The notes under the pieces are model-generated. The model searched no databases. It saw only the letters and a program-made list of their open reading frames with translations, and had not been told where the DNA came from. Below, one piece after another: positions 28,054 through 38,600 of a DNA stretch of 64,000 bases; positions within the stretch are counted from its first letter, which is position 1, and every line of letters begins with the position of its first letter. A program made the translations under genes and the position numbers. The DNA comes from G965200765 sp965203865 (GTDB lineage: Bacteria > Pseudomonadota > Gammaproteobacteria > Arenicellales > JAJDZL01): positions 1,798,001 to 1,862,000 of the forward strand of contig OZ241916.1 of assembly GCA_965203865.1 (NCBI GenBank), in the 5' to 3' direction.

Positions 28054-29139
28054 TTACTTTATCACCGAAGGGTGACAGCGAAGATATTGATTCGGATAGT
28101 CTACCTTTGCACCCAATTTTTCTGCGACATGCCAAACCCAACGGGGGTTGTACAACATGCCCCGGGCAAGTGCAACCATATCCGCATCGCCGTTGCTGAT
28201 AATTTGTTCTGCATGAACGGCTTCTGTAATCATGCCAACAGCAATCGTTGATATTTTTGCTTGCTCCCTGACTGCCCTGGAAAAACCAACTTGATAGCCG
28301 GGTCCTGTTTCAATTTTTTGATTGTCCACAAGACCGCCGCTTGAAACATCTATCCAGTCGCATCTCAAAGTTTTCAACTCTTTGGCAAATGCTACAGTTT
28401 CTTCCAAATTCCATCCTCCTTCCACCCAGTCCGTAGCTGACACTCGCATCCCTATCGGCTTTTCATTCGGCCATACTTCTCGCACTCTCTTATAAACATT
28501 CAATGGAAACTTCATGCGATTTTCGAGCGAGCCTCCATATTGATCTTCTCGCCGATTCGACAAGGGAGATAAAAACTGGTGCAGCAGATAGCCATGAGCT
28601 GCATGCAACTCGATTGCCTTGAAACCGATTCGGTCTGCTCGAATTGCTGCCTGGGCAAACTTTTCTACAAGTTCCTCGATTTCTGTAGCAGCAAGTTCGA
28701 TTGGAGTAAGAGCGGAATTTGCATATGGAATTGAGGAAGGCCCAACCGGCCGCCACCCACCATCAGCTTCGCTGATTGGTGAACGATTTTGCCAAGGCGG
28801 TGCTGTAGATGCTTTGCGTCCTGCATGTGCGAGCTGAATTCCGATTGGAACATTCCCGTATCGATTACAAAACTCTACAACATTCTTCAGAGCTGATTCG
28901 GTCGCATCGTTGTAAAGCCCCACGCAATACGGACTGATTCTTCCTCGGGGTTCTACATTTGTCATTTCGATAATGAGCAATCCTGCCCCGCCAATTGCAA
29001 ATTGCCCCAAGTGCATCTTGTGCCAGTCTGAAACACATCCGTCCTGAGAAGAGTACTGGCACATGGGGGAAACCATGATGCGGTTTTTCAGATGCAGATT
29101 TCTAAACGAAATTGAACGAAACAATGCTGGTGAAGGCAT
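28054..29139 (-). CDS. Old Yellow Enzyme-family NADH:flavin oxidoreductase (YqjM type)
   Basis: 361 aa TIM barrel. MVSPMCQYSSQDG has the YqjM-class Cys that tunes the flavin; IQLAHAGRKAS carries the substrate-binding His pair partner, and IELHAAHGYLLHQFLSP is the conserved H-xx-H region. The end includes NPRWVWHVAEKLG. It reduces activated C=C bonds; natural substrate unknown. First gene of the likely operon with the ferredoxin-reductase fusion and SDR genes. Confidence 0.88.
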   Translation of the reverse strand: MPSPALFRSISFRNLHLKNRIMVSPMCQYSSQDGCVSDWHKMHLGQFAIGGAGLLIIEMTNVEPRGRISPYCVGLYNDATESALKNVVEFCNRYGNVPIGIQLAHAGRKASTAPPWQNRSPISEADGGWRPVGPSSIPYANSALTPIELAATEIEELVEKFAQAAIRADRIGFKAIELHAAHGYLLHQFLSPLSNRREDQYGGSLENRMKFPLNVYKRVREVWPNEKPIGMRVSATDWVEGGWNLEETVAFAKELKTLRCDWIDVSSGGLVDNQKIETGPGYQVGFSRAVREQAKISTIAVGMITEAVHAEQIISNGDADMVALARGMLYNPRWVWHVAEKLGAKVDYPNQYLRCHPSVIK

Positions 29140-29420
29140 AACTTGTAAAACCCCTAAAGTTTCAATTGAATACCAGTGAATTAAACTCTAAATCTTGCTG
29201 TGTGCCAGTACTAAATTGTATTTCTACTTCCTGCCAACTTGTTTAAAGAGTAATTTGATTTTGAAAATTTGCAGTACAATAAATTTCAGACAGGAATTGT
29301 CACGATTCCGGGTAAAAACTAATTTTCAAATTGAAGGATAAATCATATTCGTTCATTGAGCATCTGTGAGCGAGGAAGATTTTCTTTGTTGGTTGCCAAT
29401 CTGTCAAATGCAGTAAAAAA

Positions 29421-30386
29421 ATGGAAAAACAACTTGAAATTGATCAGAAGCAAAAAGCAGATGACCTGCTTTCTGCACTGGAAGTCGAACGCCGTCGTCC
29501 GCTTATTGTTTACTGGACTACCCACATGGCGAAAATGTCATCCGGTGCCGATTTGCCATTAATGGACCAGTTGCAGAAGCTTCCGTCAAAAGACGGTGTC
29601 GATATTCTGTTGCACACGTCGGGAGGGGATACAGAATCACCTGCGCGGTTGATTAATCTGATTCGAGAACATGCGTCTCATATTTCTGTACTTGTACCAT
29701 ACATGGCTCCAAGTGCAGGTACTACATTTTCTTTGGGAGCGGACGAAATACTGATGTCCAGCATGGGGTATCTTGGTCCTATCGACCCCTCGCGGGTTCA
29801 TCCACTTTTGCCCAAAGGGGCCGGGCAAGCACACCCCGAAGCAGTATCTGTGCAAGATATGCGACATGCGATGAAGTTTATTCGAGATGAAGTGAACGCG
29901 AACACAGCGGCATCACCGGAAGCTTGGGCACAGATAATATCTGCACTTTTTGACAAAATACACCCTCTTGCCATCGGTGCAATCGAACAAAGCTATGCTC
30001 TATCCAAGCTTACTGCCAAAAGTTGTCTGGAAACACACATGGATGCTCAAAACGATGCTGAAAAGATTGAATCGATTATTGATACGCTGTGCGACGACTA
30101 CATGTCTCATCAATATCGTATTAGTCGACGAGAGGCAAAGAATATCGGATTAAATGTTGTTACGCCAAGCGTTGATGTTGAAAACCTTATGCTGCAGATT
30201 TTTCAGCACTACAACAGCAGAGAGATAATCCCACCACTGAGCAAGGCTCCTGCAAAGAATGAAAAGGTATTTGGAAGCATTGCCTGGATTGAATCGACCC
30301 GAATGAAATTCCATTGCAGTCAGGAGTTTGTTGTTGGCGACAAAAACAACTTAACTCCGGTCAACGATGTGTGGAAAATCTATTGA
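29421..30386 (+). CDS. Serine dehydrogenase proteinase family (SppA/ClpP fold) protein
   Basis: 321 aa. The fold motifs are HTSGGDTESPARL, the VPYMAPSAGTTFSLGADEI region with the candidate nucleophile Ser, and SSMGYLGPIDP. This family is named after a membrane-associated serine protease; natural targets are unknown. No strong ribosome site precedes the ATG. It faces a 3' fragment of an AlbA_2-type gene; the 3' half of this gene is repeated, with a frameshift, at 32857-33399. Confidence 0.8.
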   Translation: MEKQLEIDQKQKADDLLSALEVERRRPLIVYWTTHMAKMSSGADLPLMDQLQKLPSKDGVDILLHTSGGDTESPARLINLIREHASHISVLVPYMAPSAGTTFSLGADEILMSSMGYLGPIDPSRVHPLLPKGAGQAHPEAVSVQDMRHAMKFIRDEVNANTAASPEAWAQIISALFDKIHPLAIGAIEQSYALSKLTAKSCLETHMDAQNDAEKIESIIDTLCDDYMSHQYRISRREAKNIGLNVVTPSVDVENLMLQIFQHYNSREIIPPLSKAPAKNEKVFGSIAWIESTRMKFHCSQEFVVGDKNNLTPVNDVWKIY

Positions 30387-30406
30387 AATACTTTGCAATT
30401 TCCATT

Positions 30407-30439
30407 CGACCCCTATCCGACCCCTATCCGACCCCTATT
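30407..30439. repeat. 11-bp tandem repeat between convergent genes, 3 units
   Basis: Three units of CGACCCCTATC (last T-ended) lie just after the SDH-proteinase stop. The duplicated copy at 33420-33441 has two units, so the number has changed since duplication. Confidence 0.85.
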
Positions 30440-30466
30440 CGACCCTCAACTCAAGTTTTGACAAAT

Positions 30467-30794
30467 TTATCTGGTTGACTGACTTGATTTTTCGGTCAAC
30501 TAACCCTTCAAAATTTTCCAGTACGCCTTGGGACCTGTGCTGTAAGATGCAACCAATTCCTTATCTTTAAGTTGCGTTAAAGTTCTTTTTATTTGGCGTT
30601 GACTCGCAAACGGGAGCAAGTGTGCATGAATTTCCCGGACCGTAAGACCATCCTTGTTGTTCGTTAACGAATTTAGAACTGTTTTTTACCGGGCCAGCGG
30701 GTCAACCGCAACCCCTCGATGAGGCAATACCCGGTTGCTCCGAAAGCATGCCATTACACTCCCGCCAGTATCTTTGATCTCAAGCGGTGGCAAA
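30467..30794 (-). pseudogene. 3' fragment of AlbA_2-type ATPase gene
   Basis: About 110 codons that match the C-terminal winged-helix end of the intact gene at 33469-34896, from the stop codon to the GGTGGCAAA break at 30794. The 5' part is missing, and the frame is also damaged by small changes. Confidence 0.85.
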
Positions 30795-30939
30795 GGTTAA
30801 GCTTAAAATTCTTGTAAAAGCCTAGGCGGCCTTCGCCACACTCCTGCGAGTTCTCGTTCTTGGCACGGTTTTTCGCATCCTGCTCTGGATAAAGTCGCTT
30901 GCACAACTCGCAGATCTGCCATTATTTCTGTCCCGAGTA

Positions 30940-31161
30940 CTAGCGCTTGCACCAGCGGATAGTCCGACCGACAGGCGTAGCGCAGGAAATGCGAAACATT
31001 TCACTTTGATGTAGCAACTTGGGCTTGGCGAGGACATTTTTTCTCCTAGAGATTGCAAGAAATCAAGCGATGATTATACAATTCCTGACAATTTCATTCT
31101 TACTTCCTCGCGCTTTTTTGAATTGATTCTTCAATAAAATCAAATTATTGTACAATTCAAA
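30940..31161 (-). repeat. Inverted decayed gene start, copy 1
   Basis: On the minus strand: TTGAATTGTACAATAATTTG, then an AGGAG-type ribosome site and a reading frame with the hydrophobic stretch CFAFPALRLSVGLSAGASA, which looks like a signal peptide. A 78-codon frame remains. It matches 35067-35283 (plus strand). Confidence 0.6.
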
Positions 31162-31325
31162 AAGGGGCAAACTGACGAATTCGCCAATCAGATCATCATT
31201 TTTATGCCACAGCCAACCCCGGAAAATCAACAATTTCGCCCTCAATTTCTTTTCAACGGGAAACTCCGGGTACAGACTGCTATGTAAAACTCGATATCAT
31301 CTGACGCTAATCAGAGGATTTGGAG

Positions 31326-31616
31326 TTAATTCCAGATTTTTGACAATTTCCTCAAAATTTCTTCATACTCGCAACGCGAAAGGCTACAATCAATCAGTTT
31401 CTTGAACTCATTCAATTTCAGAAAGCATTGACGTGCCATACTGTTGGCAAGATTGTCATCTATGTCTTTATTTTTCTTCCGTCCATGAGAAGTTTGTGTT
31501 TTTGCCAGTGTCTTCTGCCCATTCTTTGTAATGTAACGGAATTGTGCATGGTGGGTTTCTGTACGTTGAAAACCTTTGCTTTCCAAGGCATGCTCAACTT
31601 TGCGTTTGACAAGCAT
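31326..31616 (-). CDS. HicA-like small protein (putative toxin)
   Basis: 96 aa. KGFQRTETHHAQFRYI, the KTLAKTQTSHG region, LANSMARQ and LIDCSLSRCEYEEIL are like small archaeal/bacterial proteins annotated as HicA-family (double-stranded-RNA-binding-domain fold) toxins; the His of SHG is the usual catalytic residue. Family call is from memory of such motifs. It starts 4 bp after the end of the 354-aa gene, so it is translationally coupled to it. Confidence 0.45.
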   Translation of the reverse strand: MLVKRKVEHALESKGFQRTETHHAQFRYITKNGQKTLAKTQTSHGRKKNKDIDDNLANSMARQCFLKLNEFKKLIDCSLSRCEYEEILRKLSKIWN

Positions 31617-31620
31617 TGCT

Positions 31621-32685
31621 TCAAGTACTCTTGGACAATCGGTTTCTTAGTTCGGATTGGAGCCTAAGCGCATCATCGGCCAACAGCTCAGCCTGTTCTT
31701 CAGCAATATCATTCCACAAAAACTGCAGTTCATCTTCAAGAGAAACTTCAAGCTCATCGCGAGATTCATCGAATATGTAGATATCGAAATCCCCCTCAAG
31801 TTCGTAAAGCAATCCCTTTGAGTCAAACTTCACATCAAAGTTCAAGGGCGGGTCAGCGCGGTAGATTGAATTGTTGATTTTCACTTCAGTCAATTGAATT
31901 GGACTTTTGTCAACTGCAAGAATTTTTACTACGTTGCGAATAAAAACCGGTTTGTCGTCTTTGTTGAAACCAACATCACCGTAAAGAAAAATTGGTTGTC
32001 CAAGATTGTCAAAAAGAACTGATTCGGCATTGTCGACCTCAGAATAGCAAGCAGTCAATTGGTGCCCGGTTTTCAGGTCAACATGAACCTCACTCTTTTT
32101 CAGGTCAATTCCAGACAAGAATCCAGAGATGAAGTAAGACTCAACCTCCACTTCCTCTTCGTGTAGATATTTTTTTAATCCTGAACCAGTGAATATTGTT
32201 TGGTGATTTTCGTCTTGAATGGATAATTCAAGCCCGGAAGCGTCTGGTGGTAGCATTTTATGGTAAGCCTCGACCAATGGCTGAACAAAGTTTCCATCCG
32301 GCAACAAATTCTTGAAATGTTTTATGTCCGCTTGGCTCAATCGTTTTGCAACTTTATGGAACATACGGACAACTTCCATGACATCACTGTCAGCACAATC
32401 GTGCATTTGGCCAACATACAATGGTATAGAAAGGCTTCCCGCTTCCAAGGTTGCATCACAAACCAAGGAATAACGATTCCAGTTATCTTTCTCCAAATCA
32501 GCGTCGGCACTCATCCCCAATTGGCACTTGGCTAGCAAGTTGATAATCTGTTGCAAGTACCAAATTGAGTTGGCCAAGGCAACCGCAGCAATGGCATGAT
32601 GGCTGTCGGGGTTACTTTCGGCAAGGTATTCAAAGTGCAATATCAATTTACGGGGATCCCCTTTGATATTCATCTTCTTTGGCAT
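31621..32685 (-). CDS. Uncharacterised 354-aa protein, partner of HicA-like gene
   Basis: Acidic and mostly soluble, without membrane segment or known motif. An N-terminal helical part (residues 1-150) with LANSIWYLQQIINLLAKC precedes a beta-rich middle part (FTGSGLKKYLHEEEVEVESY...), ending in an acidic Asp/Glu tail (DEDELEVSLEDE). I do not recognise it. Its close coupling to the HicA-like gene suggests it could be antitoxin, but it is far longer than HicB. Both lie in the insert between the direct duplications. Confidence 0.55.
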   Translation of the reverse strand: MPKKMNIKGDPRKLILHFEYLAESNPDSHHAIAAVALANSIWYLQQIINLLAKCQLGMSADADLEKDNWNRYSLVCDATLEAGSLSIPLYVGQMHDCADSDVMEVVRMFHKVAKRLSQADIKHFKNLLPDGNFVQPLVEAYHKMLPPDASGLELSIQDENHQTIFTGSGLKKYLHEEEVEVESYFISGFLSGIDLKKSEVHVDLKTGHQLTACYSEVDNAESVLFDNLGQPIFLYGDVGFNKDDKPVFIRNVVKILAVDKSPIQLTEVKINNSIYRADPPLNFDVKFDSKGLLYELEGDFDIYIFDESRDELEVSLEDELQFLWNDIAEEQAELLADDALRLQSELRNRLSKST

Positions 32686-32856
32686 TTATCTCCTCTGGTC
32701 ATAAAAGTAAGGAAATAAGAATTGGAAGTACCTAAATCCCAGTTTAATACATATCTGGATTATCAAGTACTATTTTACTATTTTTGTTTGTCAAGTGCTA
32801 TTTCAAAACGAGTTATTTTCGTAGTCGCCAAGTTGTTAATTTTACGAGTGAATTTA

Positions 32857-33399
32857 AGTATCTGTACAAGATATGCGGCATGCGATGAAGTTTATTCGAG
32901 ATGAAATGAACTTGAAAACAACATCGTCGCCGGAAACTTGGGCACAGATAATATCTGCACTTTTTGACAAAATACACCCTCTTGCCATCGGTGCAATCGA
33001 ACAAAGCTATGCTCTGTCCAAGCTTACTGCCAGAAGTTGCCTGGAAACACACATGGATGCTCAAAACGATGCTGAAAAGATTGAATCGATTATTGATACG
33101 CTGTACGACGACTACATGTCTCATCAATATCGTATCAGTCGACAAGAGGCAAAGAATATCGGATTAAATGTTGTTACGCCTGGCGTTGATGTGAAACCCT
33201 TATGCTGCAGATTTTTCAGCACTACAACAGCAGAGAAATAATTCCGCCACTGAGCAAGGCTCCCGCAAAGAATGAAAAAGTATTTGGAAGCATTGCCTGG
33301 ATTGAATCGATTCGAATGAAATTCCATTGCAGTCAGGAGTTTGTTGTTGGCGACAAAAACAACTTAACTCCTGTCAACGATGCATGGAAAACTTATTGA
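32857..33399 (+). pseudogene. 3' half of serine dehydrogenase proteinase gene
   Basis: Matches codons from about 142 to the end of the intact gene at 29421-30386. The catalytic N-terminal part is missing. A one-base deletion near 33192 breaks the frame (VTPGVDV then out of frame) before the conserved tail resumes. Confidence 0.9.
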
Positions 33400-33781
33400 A
33401 ATACTTTGCAATTTCCATTCGACCCCTATTCGACCCCCATTCGTCCCTCAACTCAAATTTTGACAAATTTATCTAGTCGACTGAATTGGTTTTTCAGTCA
33501 TTTTCCAATGTGCCTTGGGACCTGTGCTGTAAGATGCAACCAATCCCTTATCTTTAAGATGCGTTAAAGTTCTTTTTATTTGACGTTGGCTCGCAAACGG
33601 GAGCAAGTGTGCATGAATTTCCCGAATCGTAAGACCATCCTTGTTGTTCGACAATAAATTTAGAACTGTTTTTTGCCGGACCAGCGGGTCAACCGCAACC
33701 CCTCGATGAGGCAATACCCGGTTGTTCCGAAAGCATACCACTACACTCCCTCCAGTATCTTTAATCTCAAGCGGTGGCAAA
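32857..33781. repeat. Direct duplication 1, right copy
   Basis: 925 bp that pairs with 29843-30794. It begins inside a 5'-truncated SDH-proteinase copy and ends within the intact AlbA_2-type gene. The insert between the copies is 30795-32856. Confidence 0.9.
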
Positions 33782-34896
33782 TGGGCGGCGTGAACTTCTT
33801 CTGACATCCTCTTCACGCCTCTTCCCCATGCCTCGGTTGTCCCTCGTCGAAAAAATGTACGAGCAATGTAGGGATTCCAAGGCTGAGACTTTTGCGTTTC
33901 AAACAACGATTCTGGAGTTAATCCAAAATGCAATGAACCCGGAGATTCTACTTCAAGCCTGTCGTCATAAACAGCGATTCCGATTGTTCCTCCGCTCAAT
34001 GAAGAATAATCGCGATGGCATAAAGCATTGATGATGGCTTCACGAGTTGCTGCATAAGGATAAAGAAGTTCATCAATGCGCTCCATACGACCATCTTCAA
34101 ATCTTCCAGCAACCGGCAATGTAGAGCGCAAGAAACGTTGAGCTTCTTGGAGCAGCATAAAAGCATTGCCGTAAAATTGTCGATTGTCAATAAATTCTGT
34201 GCGATCTATCCCCTTGAACTGAGCAACACGCAATGTACACTCTGGCATTCTGCGTTCAATTTGCTGGGCTTTGCCAAATAACACCACTGCCGCCCGAAGC
34301 AGTACGCCATCCTGCATCAAACCGAGGTGCTTCAGTAAATCAGTAGTTCTCATACTTCCTGGCGACCTTAATCTGTTTTGTTGAATCGCCTCTGTAACCA
34401 TGCCCCGAATTTCCGCGGCATCAAGGTCTTTTACTGTCCAGCCATTAGCGGGCTGAATTTCCCAGCGATGAGTGTCGTGAAATCGCTCCATGAGCATCAA
34501 ACTATATTCCTCCGATGACATGACCACTGTGGTATTGCCGACTCGGCGATAGGCTGTGCCTTTGTAACTGTAAGGCTTCGAGGCACCATCACTTACAAGT
34601 ACAGCGATGATATGATTATCTTTTTTGACGCGAATTTTCTCGATCGTCGGGTAAACATTTGGTTCGATCCTGAAAATTTCTGTGCTCAGCTCTTCAATTG
34701 TTCGGTCACCAATTTTTTGTCCAACCATTTCGCCATTCGGTGAAACTCCAAACAGTATCAAGCCGCCTTGCTGGTTCAGCATTGCGCAAAGTGTTTTGGC
34801 AGCCTCTCTGCGGCTCCCTGTCGTCTTCTTGAACTCCAGTGTTTCAGATTCCCCATTTGAAACCAATAAGGAAATCTGATCAAGTGTAATTGCCAT
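33469..34896 (-). CDS. AlbA_2 / GHKL-like ATPase transcriptional regulator (Schlafen AlbA_2 group)
   Basis: 475 aa. Residues 10-130: AlbA_2 fold with ESETLEFKK, LCAMLNQQGGLILFGVSPNG and AYRRVGN. Residues about 280-375: HATPase_c_4-type with AIINALCHRDYS, VESPGSL and GRGVKRMSEE. Residues 405-475: winged helix (TIREIHAHLLPFASQRQIKRTL). Known members are called RecG-like or transcriptional regulators; true roles are poorly known, some in defence islands. It faces the SDH-proteinase fragment. Its own 3' third is duplicated at 30467-30794. Confidence 0.82.
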   Translation of the reverse strand: MAITLDQISLLVSNGESETLEFKKTTGSRREAAKTLCAMLNQQGGLILFGVSPNGEMVGQKIGDRTIEELSTEIFRIEPNVYPTIEKIRVKKDNHIIAVLVSDGASKPYSYKGTAYRRVGNTTVVMSSEEYSLMLMERFHDTHRWEIQPANGWTVKDLDAAEIRGMVTEAIQQNRLRSPGSMRTTDLLKHLGLMQDGVLLRAAVVLFGKAQQIERRMPECTLRVAQFKGIDRTEFIDNRQFYGNAFMLLQEAQRFLRSTLPVAGRFEDGRMERIDELLYPYAATREAIINALCHRDYSSLSGGTIGIAVYDDRLEVESPGSLHFGLTPESLFETQKSQPWNPYIARTFFRRGTTEAWGRGVKRMSEEVHAAHLPPLEIKDTGGSVVVCFRNNRVLPHRGVAVDPLVRQKTVLNLLSNNKDGLTIREIHAHLLPFASQRQIKRTLTHLKDKGLVASYSTGPKAHWKMTEKPIQSTR

Positions 34897-35066
34897 TAGA
34901 AATACAGTCGTTGAATAACAATACCATTGAGAAGAATCTCGCGATTAGAAGTAATGATAAGTCTGGAAAAGTATAAAAGTCAAGAATTGCAGGAAGTTGA
35001 TAGAGAATGGGGTTTCAGCGATGACGGGAATGTTTTGCAGGAATTAATCGGCTCTGAATAACCCTG

Positions 35067-35283
35067 TTTGAAATATACAACAATTTAATCTTATTGAAGA
35101 ATCAACTCGAAAAAGTGCAAAAAAGCAGGCTGATAATGCCAGAAACTGTATGATCATCGCTTGATTTCTTGCAATATTCAGGAGAAAAATGATTCAGCCC
35201 AAGCTCAAGCCACAGCATCAAAATGAAATGTTTCGCACTTCCTTGCTCTAAGCCTGTCGGCCGGACTGTTCGCTAGTGCAACG
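35067..35283 (+). repeat. Inverted decayed gene start, copy 2
   Basis: Matches 30940-31161 in opposite orientation: same leader (TGATCATCGCTTGATTTCTTGC), the same AGGAGAAAAA ribosome site and the AAATGTTTCGCACTTCC start of the hydrophobic segment, but here the frame stops within 20 codons. Confidence 0.6.
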
Positions 35284-35564
35284 ACCAGGCAAATTCCCTG
35301 GAAGTTGTATTCAAAGCAGTAGCCGCTACTGGTCAGCTCGTTGAAGGATTCATTTTCGATTTTCCGGGTGCTTGACATTTTGGTGCACAACCGGAATCAA
35401 TACCTTCCCCCCGCAAATGCAAAAGCCACAAGCAAATTCAATCCCATCAGGTAGCAGCTGCCACAGTGCGAGCGAAATGCAGTTTTAAGTGCTGGATTTG
35501 TCGAAGAATTGCATAGCTTGCTTCTGCACCGCATGCAACATCTGTTGAAAAACCCAGAGGCATC

Positions 35565-35592
35565 CTCCAGGCTGAATGAATTCAGCCTGGAG
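35565..35592 (-). terminator. Terminator downstream of the autotransporter
   Basis: Perfect 12-bp stem (35565-35576 with 35581-35592), TGAA loop, 52 bp after the stop. On the minus strand a T5 run follows 13 nt later. Confidence 0.65.
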
Positions 35593-35643
35593 AGTTTCCT
35601 GTAAAGTTCAAATGCTGGAAGGACGAAGCAGATTCTTTCCTGC

Positions 35644-38600
35644 CTACCAGTTCATCTGCCCTGTCAGCATGACCCTGTGGTCAGGTCGCTTACCGCTAGT
35701 TTCGCGACGCTCAAACTCCATGCCCGAAGATACCGCTGAACCGCCTGCATAGCGCATGCCAACACGGTAGTCACGGGTGCTTCCGTCTCCCGCTCCGAAT
35801 CCAACATACGGCGTGTGCAAACCGCTGCTTCCGTAGAATCGATAGCCTACCTCCGCATCCAGACGCGTCGCCAAGCTATCCTCTTCAGACGATGTGCGAC
35901 TGGCGGCACTGCTGTCCCAGAGAGAGTCAACTTCGCTTTCCACCTGCCCGTGCGACAGGGAAGAACTGTAGGTCATGCCGGTCTCTCGACCATCCACTCG
36001 GCTTCCCACAGTCAAGCCGGCACCCCACTCCTTCCGGCCGCTTTCATGGTCCAGCAAAACGCGAGTCGTCGCAACCACCTTCATTCCAGTCGCAGAATTG
36101 CCGTAGTTCGCTGTGCCGCCCATCTCAAAGCCGGTTCCAGTGTCACCGTCGCCACCGTCCCAGCGTACGCCGGCCTCGCCCGACAGTAGCAACGAAGCGC
36201 CGGATTCAAGCACGCCGCTGCGATACGTCTCAACCGCAACGCGCACTCCGTGCGAACGGGATTTTGAACCCAAGGGACGCCGCTCGTCCCCCTCGACCTC
36301 GTTCTGCAGACCCCAGGCCTCGCCCTTGAGGTTCACCTGAATCAAACGGCTGTCTGCTGAACCATCAGCCGAAAACAGGCGATAGCGACCACCAAAAGCC
36401 GCACTGGCCAGCTTCATCTTGCCGGAAGATGACTCGGTATCTTCGTCGTTGTAGTTGATCTTGCCCCTGCCGTATCCGACCGATGCCCACAGGCTCGCCG
36501 ACTCCGACAGCGACCAGCCAACATAGGGATTCAGCGTCTTCACCCGAATCTTCAGCACACCGCTGGTGCCGCCGATACTGCCCTGATAGCCGAAGCTTCC
36601 CTTCGACGCTCCGACCGCCACGCCGACCAGAACCCCGGACTCGCTCAGCGTGTCGGTGCCAATATTCAAAGAGGCCAGCTCGCCGTCCCATGTCAACGTA
36701 CCCTCGCCGCTTCCCGACATCTTGCGATAGTCAACCGAACCCCACACTGTCAGGATGCCGGAATGCCCCCCGCCGGAAGCACCGGTCGCACCCAGAGCGC
36801 TCGGCGAGTAGGCGAAGCTCGCGTCGTCCAGCGAACGGTACAGCGACATTTCAGAACGCTCCAGTCCACGGTCTCGCTCGCGGTCGTGCTTCACTGCATG
36901 TGCCAGAATCGAAAGCAGGCCGCCGTCCGCAAACCCGCCAGTCGACGGCACATTGACCGGCGGTGCAATCGCTGCGCCGCCAGCCACCGAAGCTACCCGA
37001 TTGCTGACCGCAGTCACTACGCTCGTGGTAACCTCGCGTGCAACCTCCGTCACAATCTCCATGTCCAGCTCGTCCTGAACCAGCTCGTCGTTGTCTTCTA
37101 TGGTGCCCGTCCCGCTGGCGGTCACTAGCGTGTACAGCGGGTTCGGGTTGCTCAGGGTCACCACCACCGTCTCGTCCGGCTCCGAAAGGACATCTCCGAT
37201 CACTGAAACTTCGATCGTCTTGCTGGTTTCAGTCGCTGCAAACGTCAGCGTGCCGGCAGTAATCGCGGTGTAGTCGACTCCCGACTCCGCCGTGCCCGTG
37301 CCTGCATCCGCATAGTCCACCGTCACCTCGCCCGTCGGCGCCGGCGACAGCGTCACGGTGAACTCCAGCGTGGCTGTCTCATCTTCGTCGACCTCTTCAA
37401 CAGTCGGCGAATCAATCGAAATGCCCGGATCTTCGTTGGTAATTGTCCCGGTGCCACTCGCCGTCACAATCGCCGTACCTGTCGACGCACCGCTCAGTGT
37501 GACCACAACGGTCTCGTTCTCCTCGAAATCCAGGTCGCCCATTACCGACATCGTAATCGTCTGGCTCGTCTTATTCGGTGCTGCAAACGTCAGCGTGCCG
37601 GAAGTAGCTCCCGGAGATCCCGGTCCCGTATAGTCGGTACCCGAAGTCGCCGTACCGCTCGTAACAGCCCAGTTCACCGTTACCGATGCCTGGTAGCTTT
37701 CCGGACTCAGCGAAACCGTGAAAACCAGGTCATTCGAATCGCCGGTGTCGCCCTCCGCCACGCTCGGCGAGTCGATCGAAAAGCCCGGCGTGTCGTTGTC
37801 TATTATCGTACCAGTGGCGCTCGTCGTCACGAGGGCCGCTCCCGACGGACTGCTCAGTGTGACGGTCACCGTCTCGTCCCGCTCGTTTTCCGTGTCGCCT
37901 GTCACCGACACCGTTATCGTCTTGCTCGTTTCGTTCGCCGCAAACGTCAGCGTGCCGGAGGCCACCGTGTAGTCGGTCCCCGCAGTCGCACCATTCGTAG
38001 ATCCGTCCGCACTGGCATAGTTCACCGTCACCTGCCCATTCGGCTCCGCCGGACTCATCGTCACTGTGAACACCAGGTTCACCGAGTTACTGTCGCCCTC
38101 GGTCACGCTCGCATTGGCGATCGAAAGCCCCGGATCGTCGTTGGTGATTGTGCCAGTGCCGGTCGTCGTCGCAATGTTCGTTCCCGCCGACGCATTGCTC
38201 AGCGTGACGATCACCGTCTCGTCCGACTCGTACGTCGCGTCCCCCGACACCGTCACCGTTATCGTCTGGGTCGCGGTTCCCGCCGCAAACGTCAGTGTGC
38301 CAGAAGTTGCCGTGAAGTCGGTTGCCACCGTTGCCGTGCCCGTAGTTGTAGTCGCATAGTTCACTGTCGCAGTCTGGAAGCTGGTCGGACTCAGCGTCAC
38401 GGTGAACGTCAGGTTCGTCGTGCTGCTGTCGCCCTCCGCCACGCTCGGCGAGTTGATCGAAAAGCCCGGCGTGTCGTTGTCTATTATCGTACCAGTGGCG
38501 CTGGCCGCCGCTATCGCCGTGCCAGCCGACGGATCGCTCAACGTGATTGTCAATGTCTCGTTCGCCTCGTCGTTCGCGTCTCCCGTCACTGAAACTGTAA

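Larger units (their letters stand above)
29843..30794. repeat. Direct duplication 1, left copy
   Basis: 952 bp running from inside the SDH-proteinase gene into the 3' part of an AlbA_2-type gene. It matches 32857-33781 with roughly 93% identity over the stretches I compared, with a few small indels. Both copies have the same gene order and orientation. Confidence 0.9.
34897..35643. other. Gene-free stretch with decayed repeat and terminator
   Basis: 747 bp. Contains the AlbA_2 gene promoter region at its left, an inverted copy of the decayed signal-peptide gene start (35067-35283), and the hairpin after the autotransporter. No intact gene was found. Confidence 0.5.

Noticed and set aside
30795..32856. 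Terminal inverted repeats of insert 1
   Set aside because: Only a degenerate match of about 18 bp (CTTAAAATTC...GTAAAA at both ends), not convincing.
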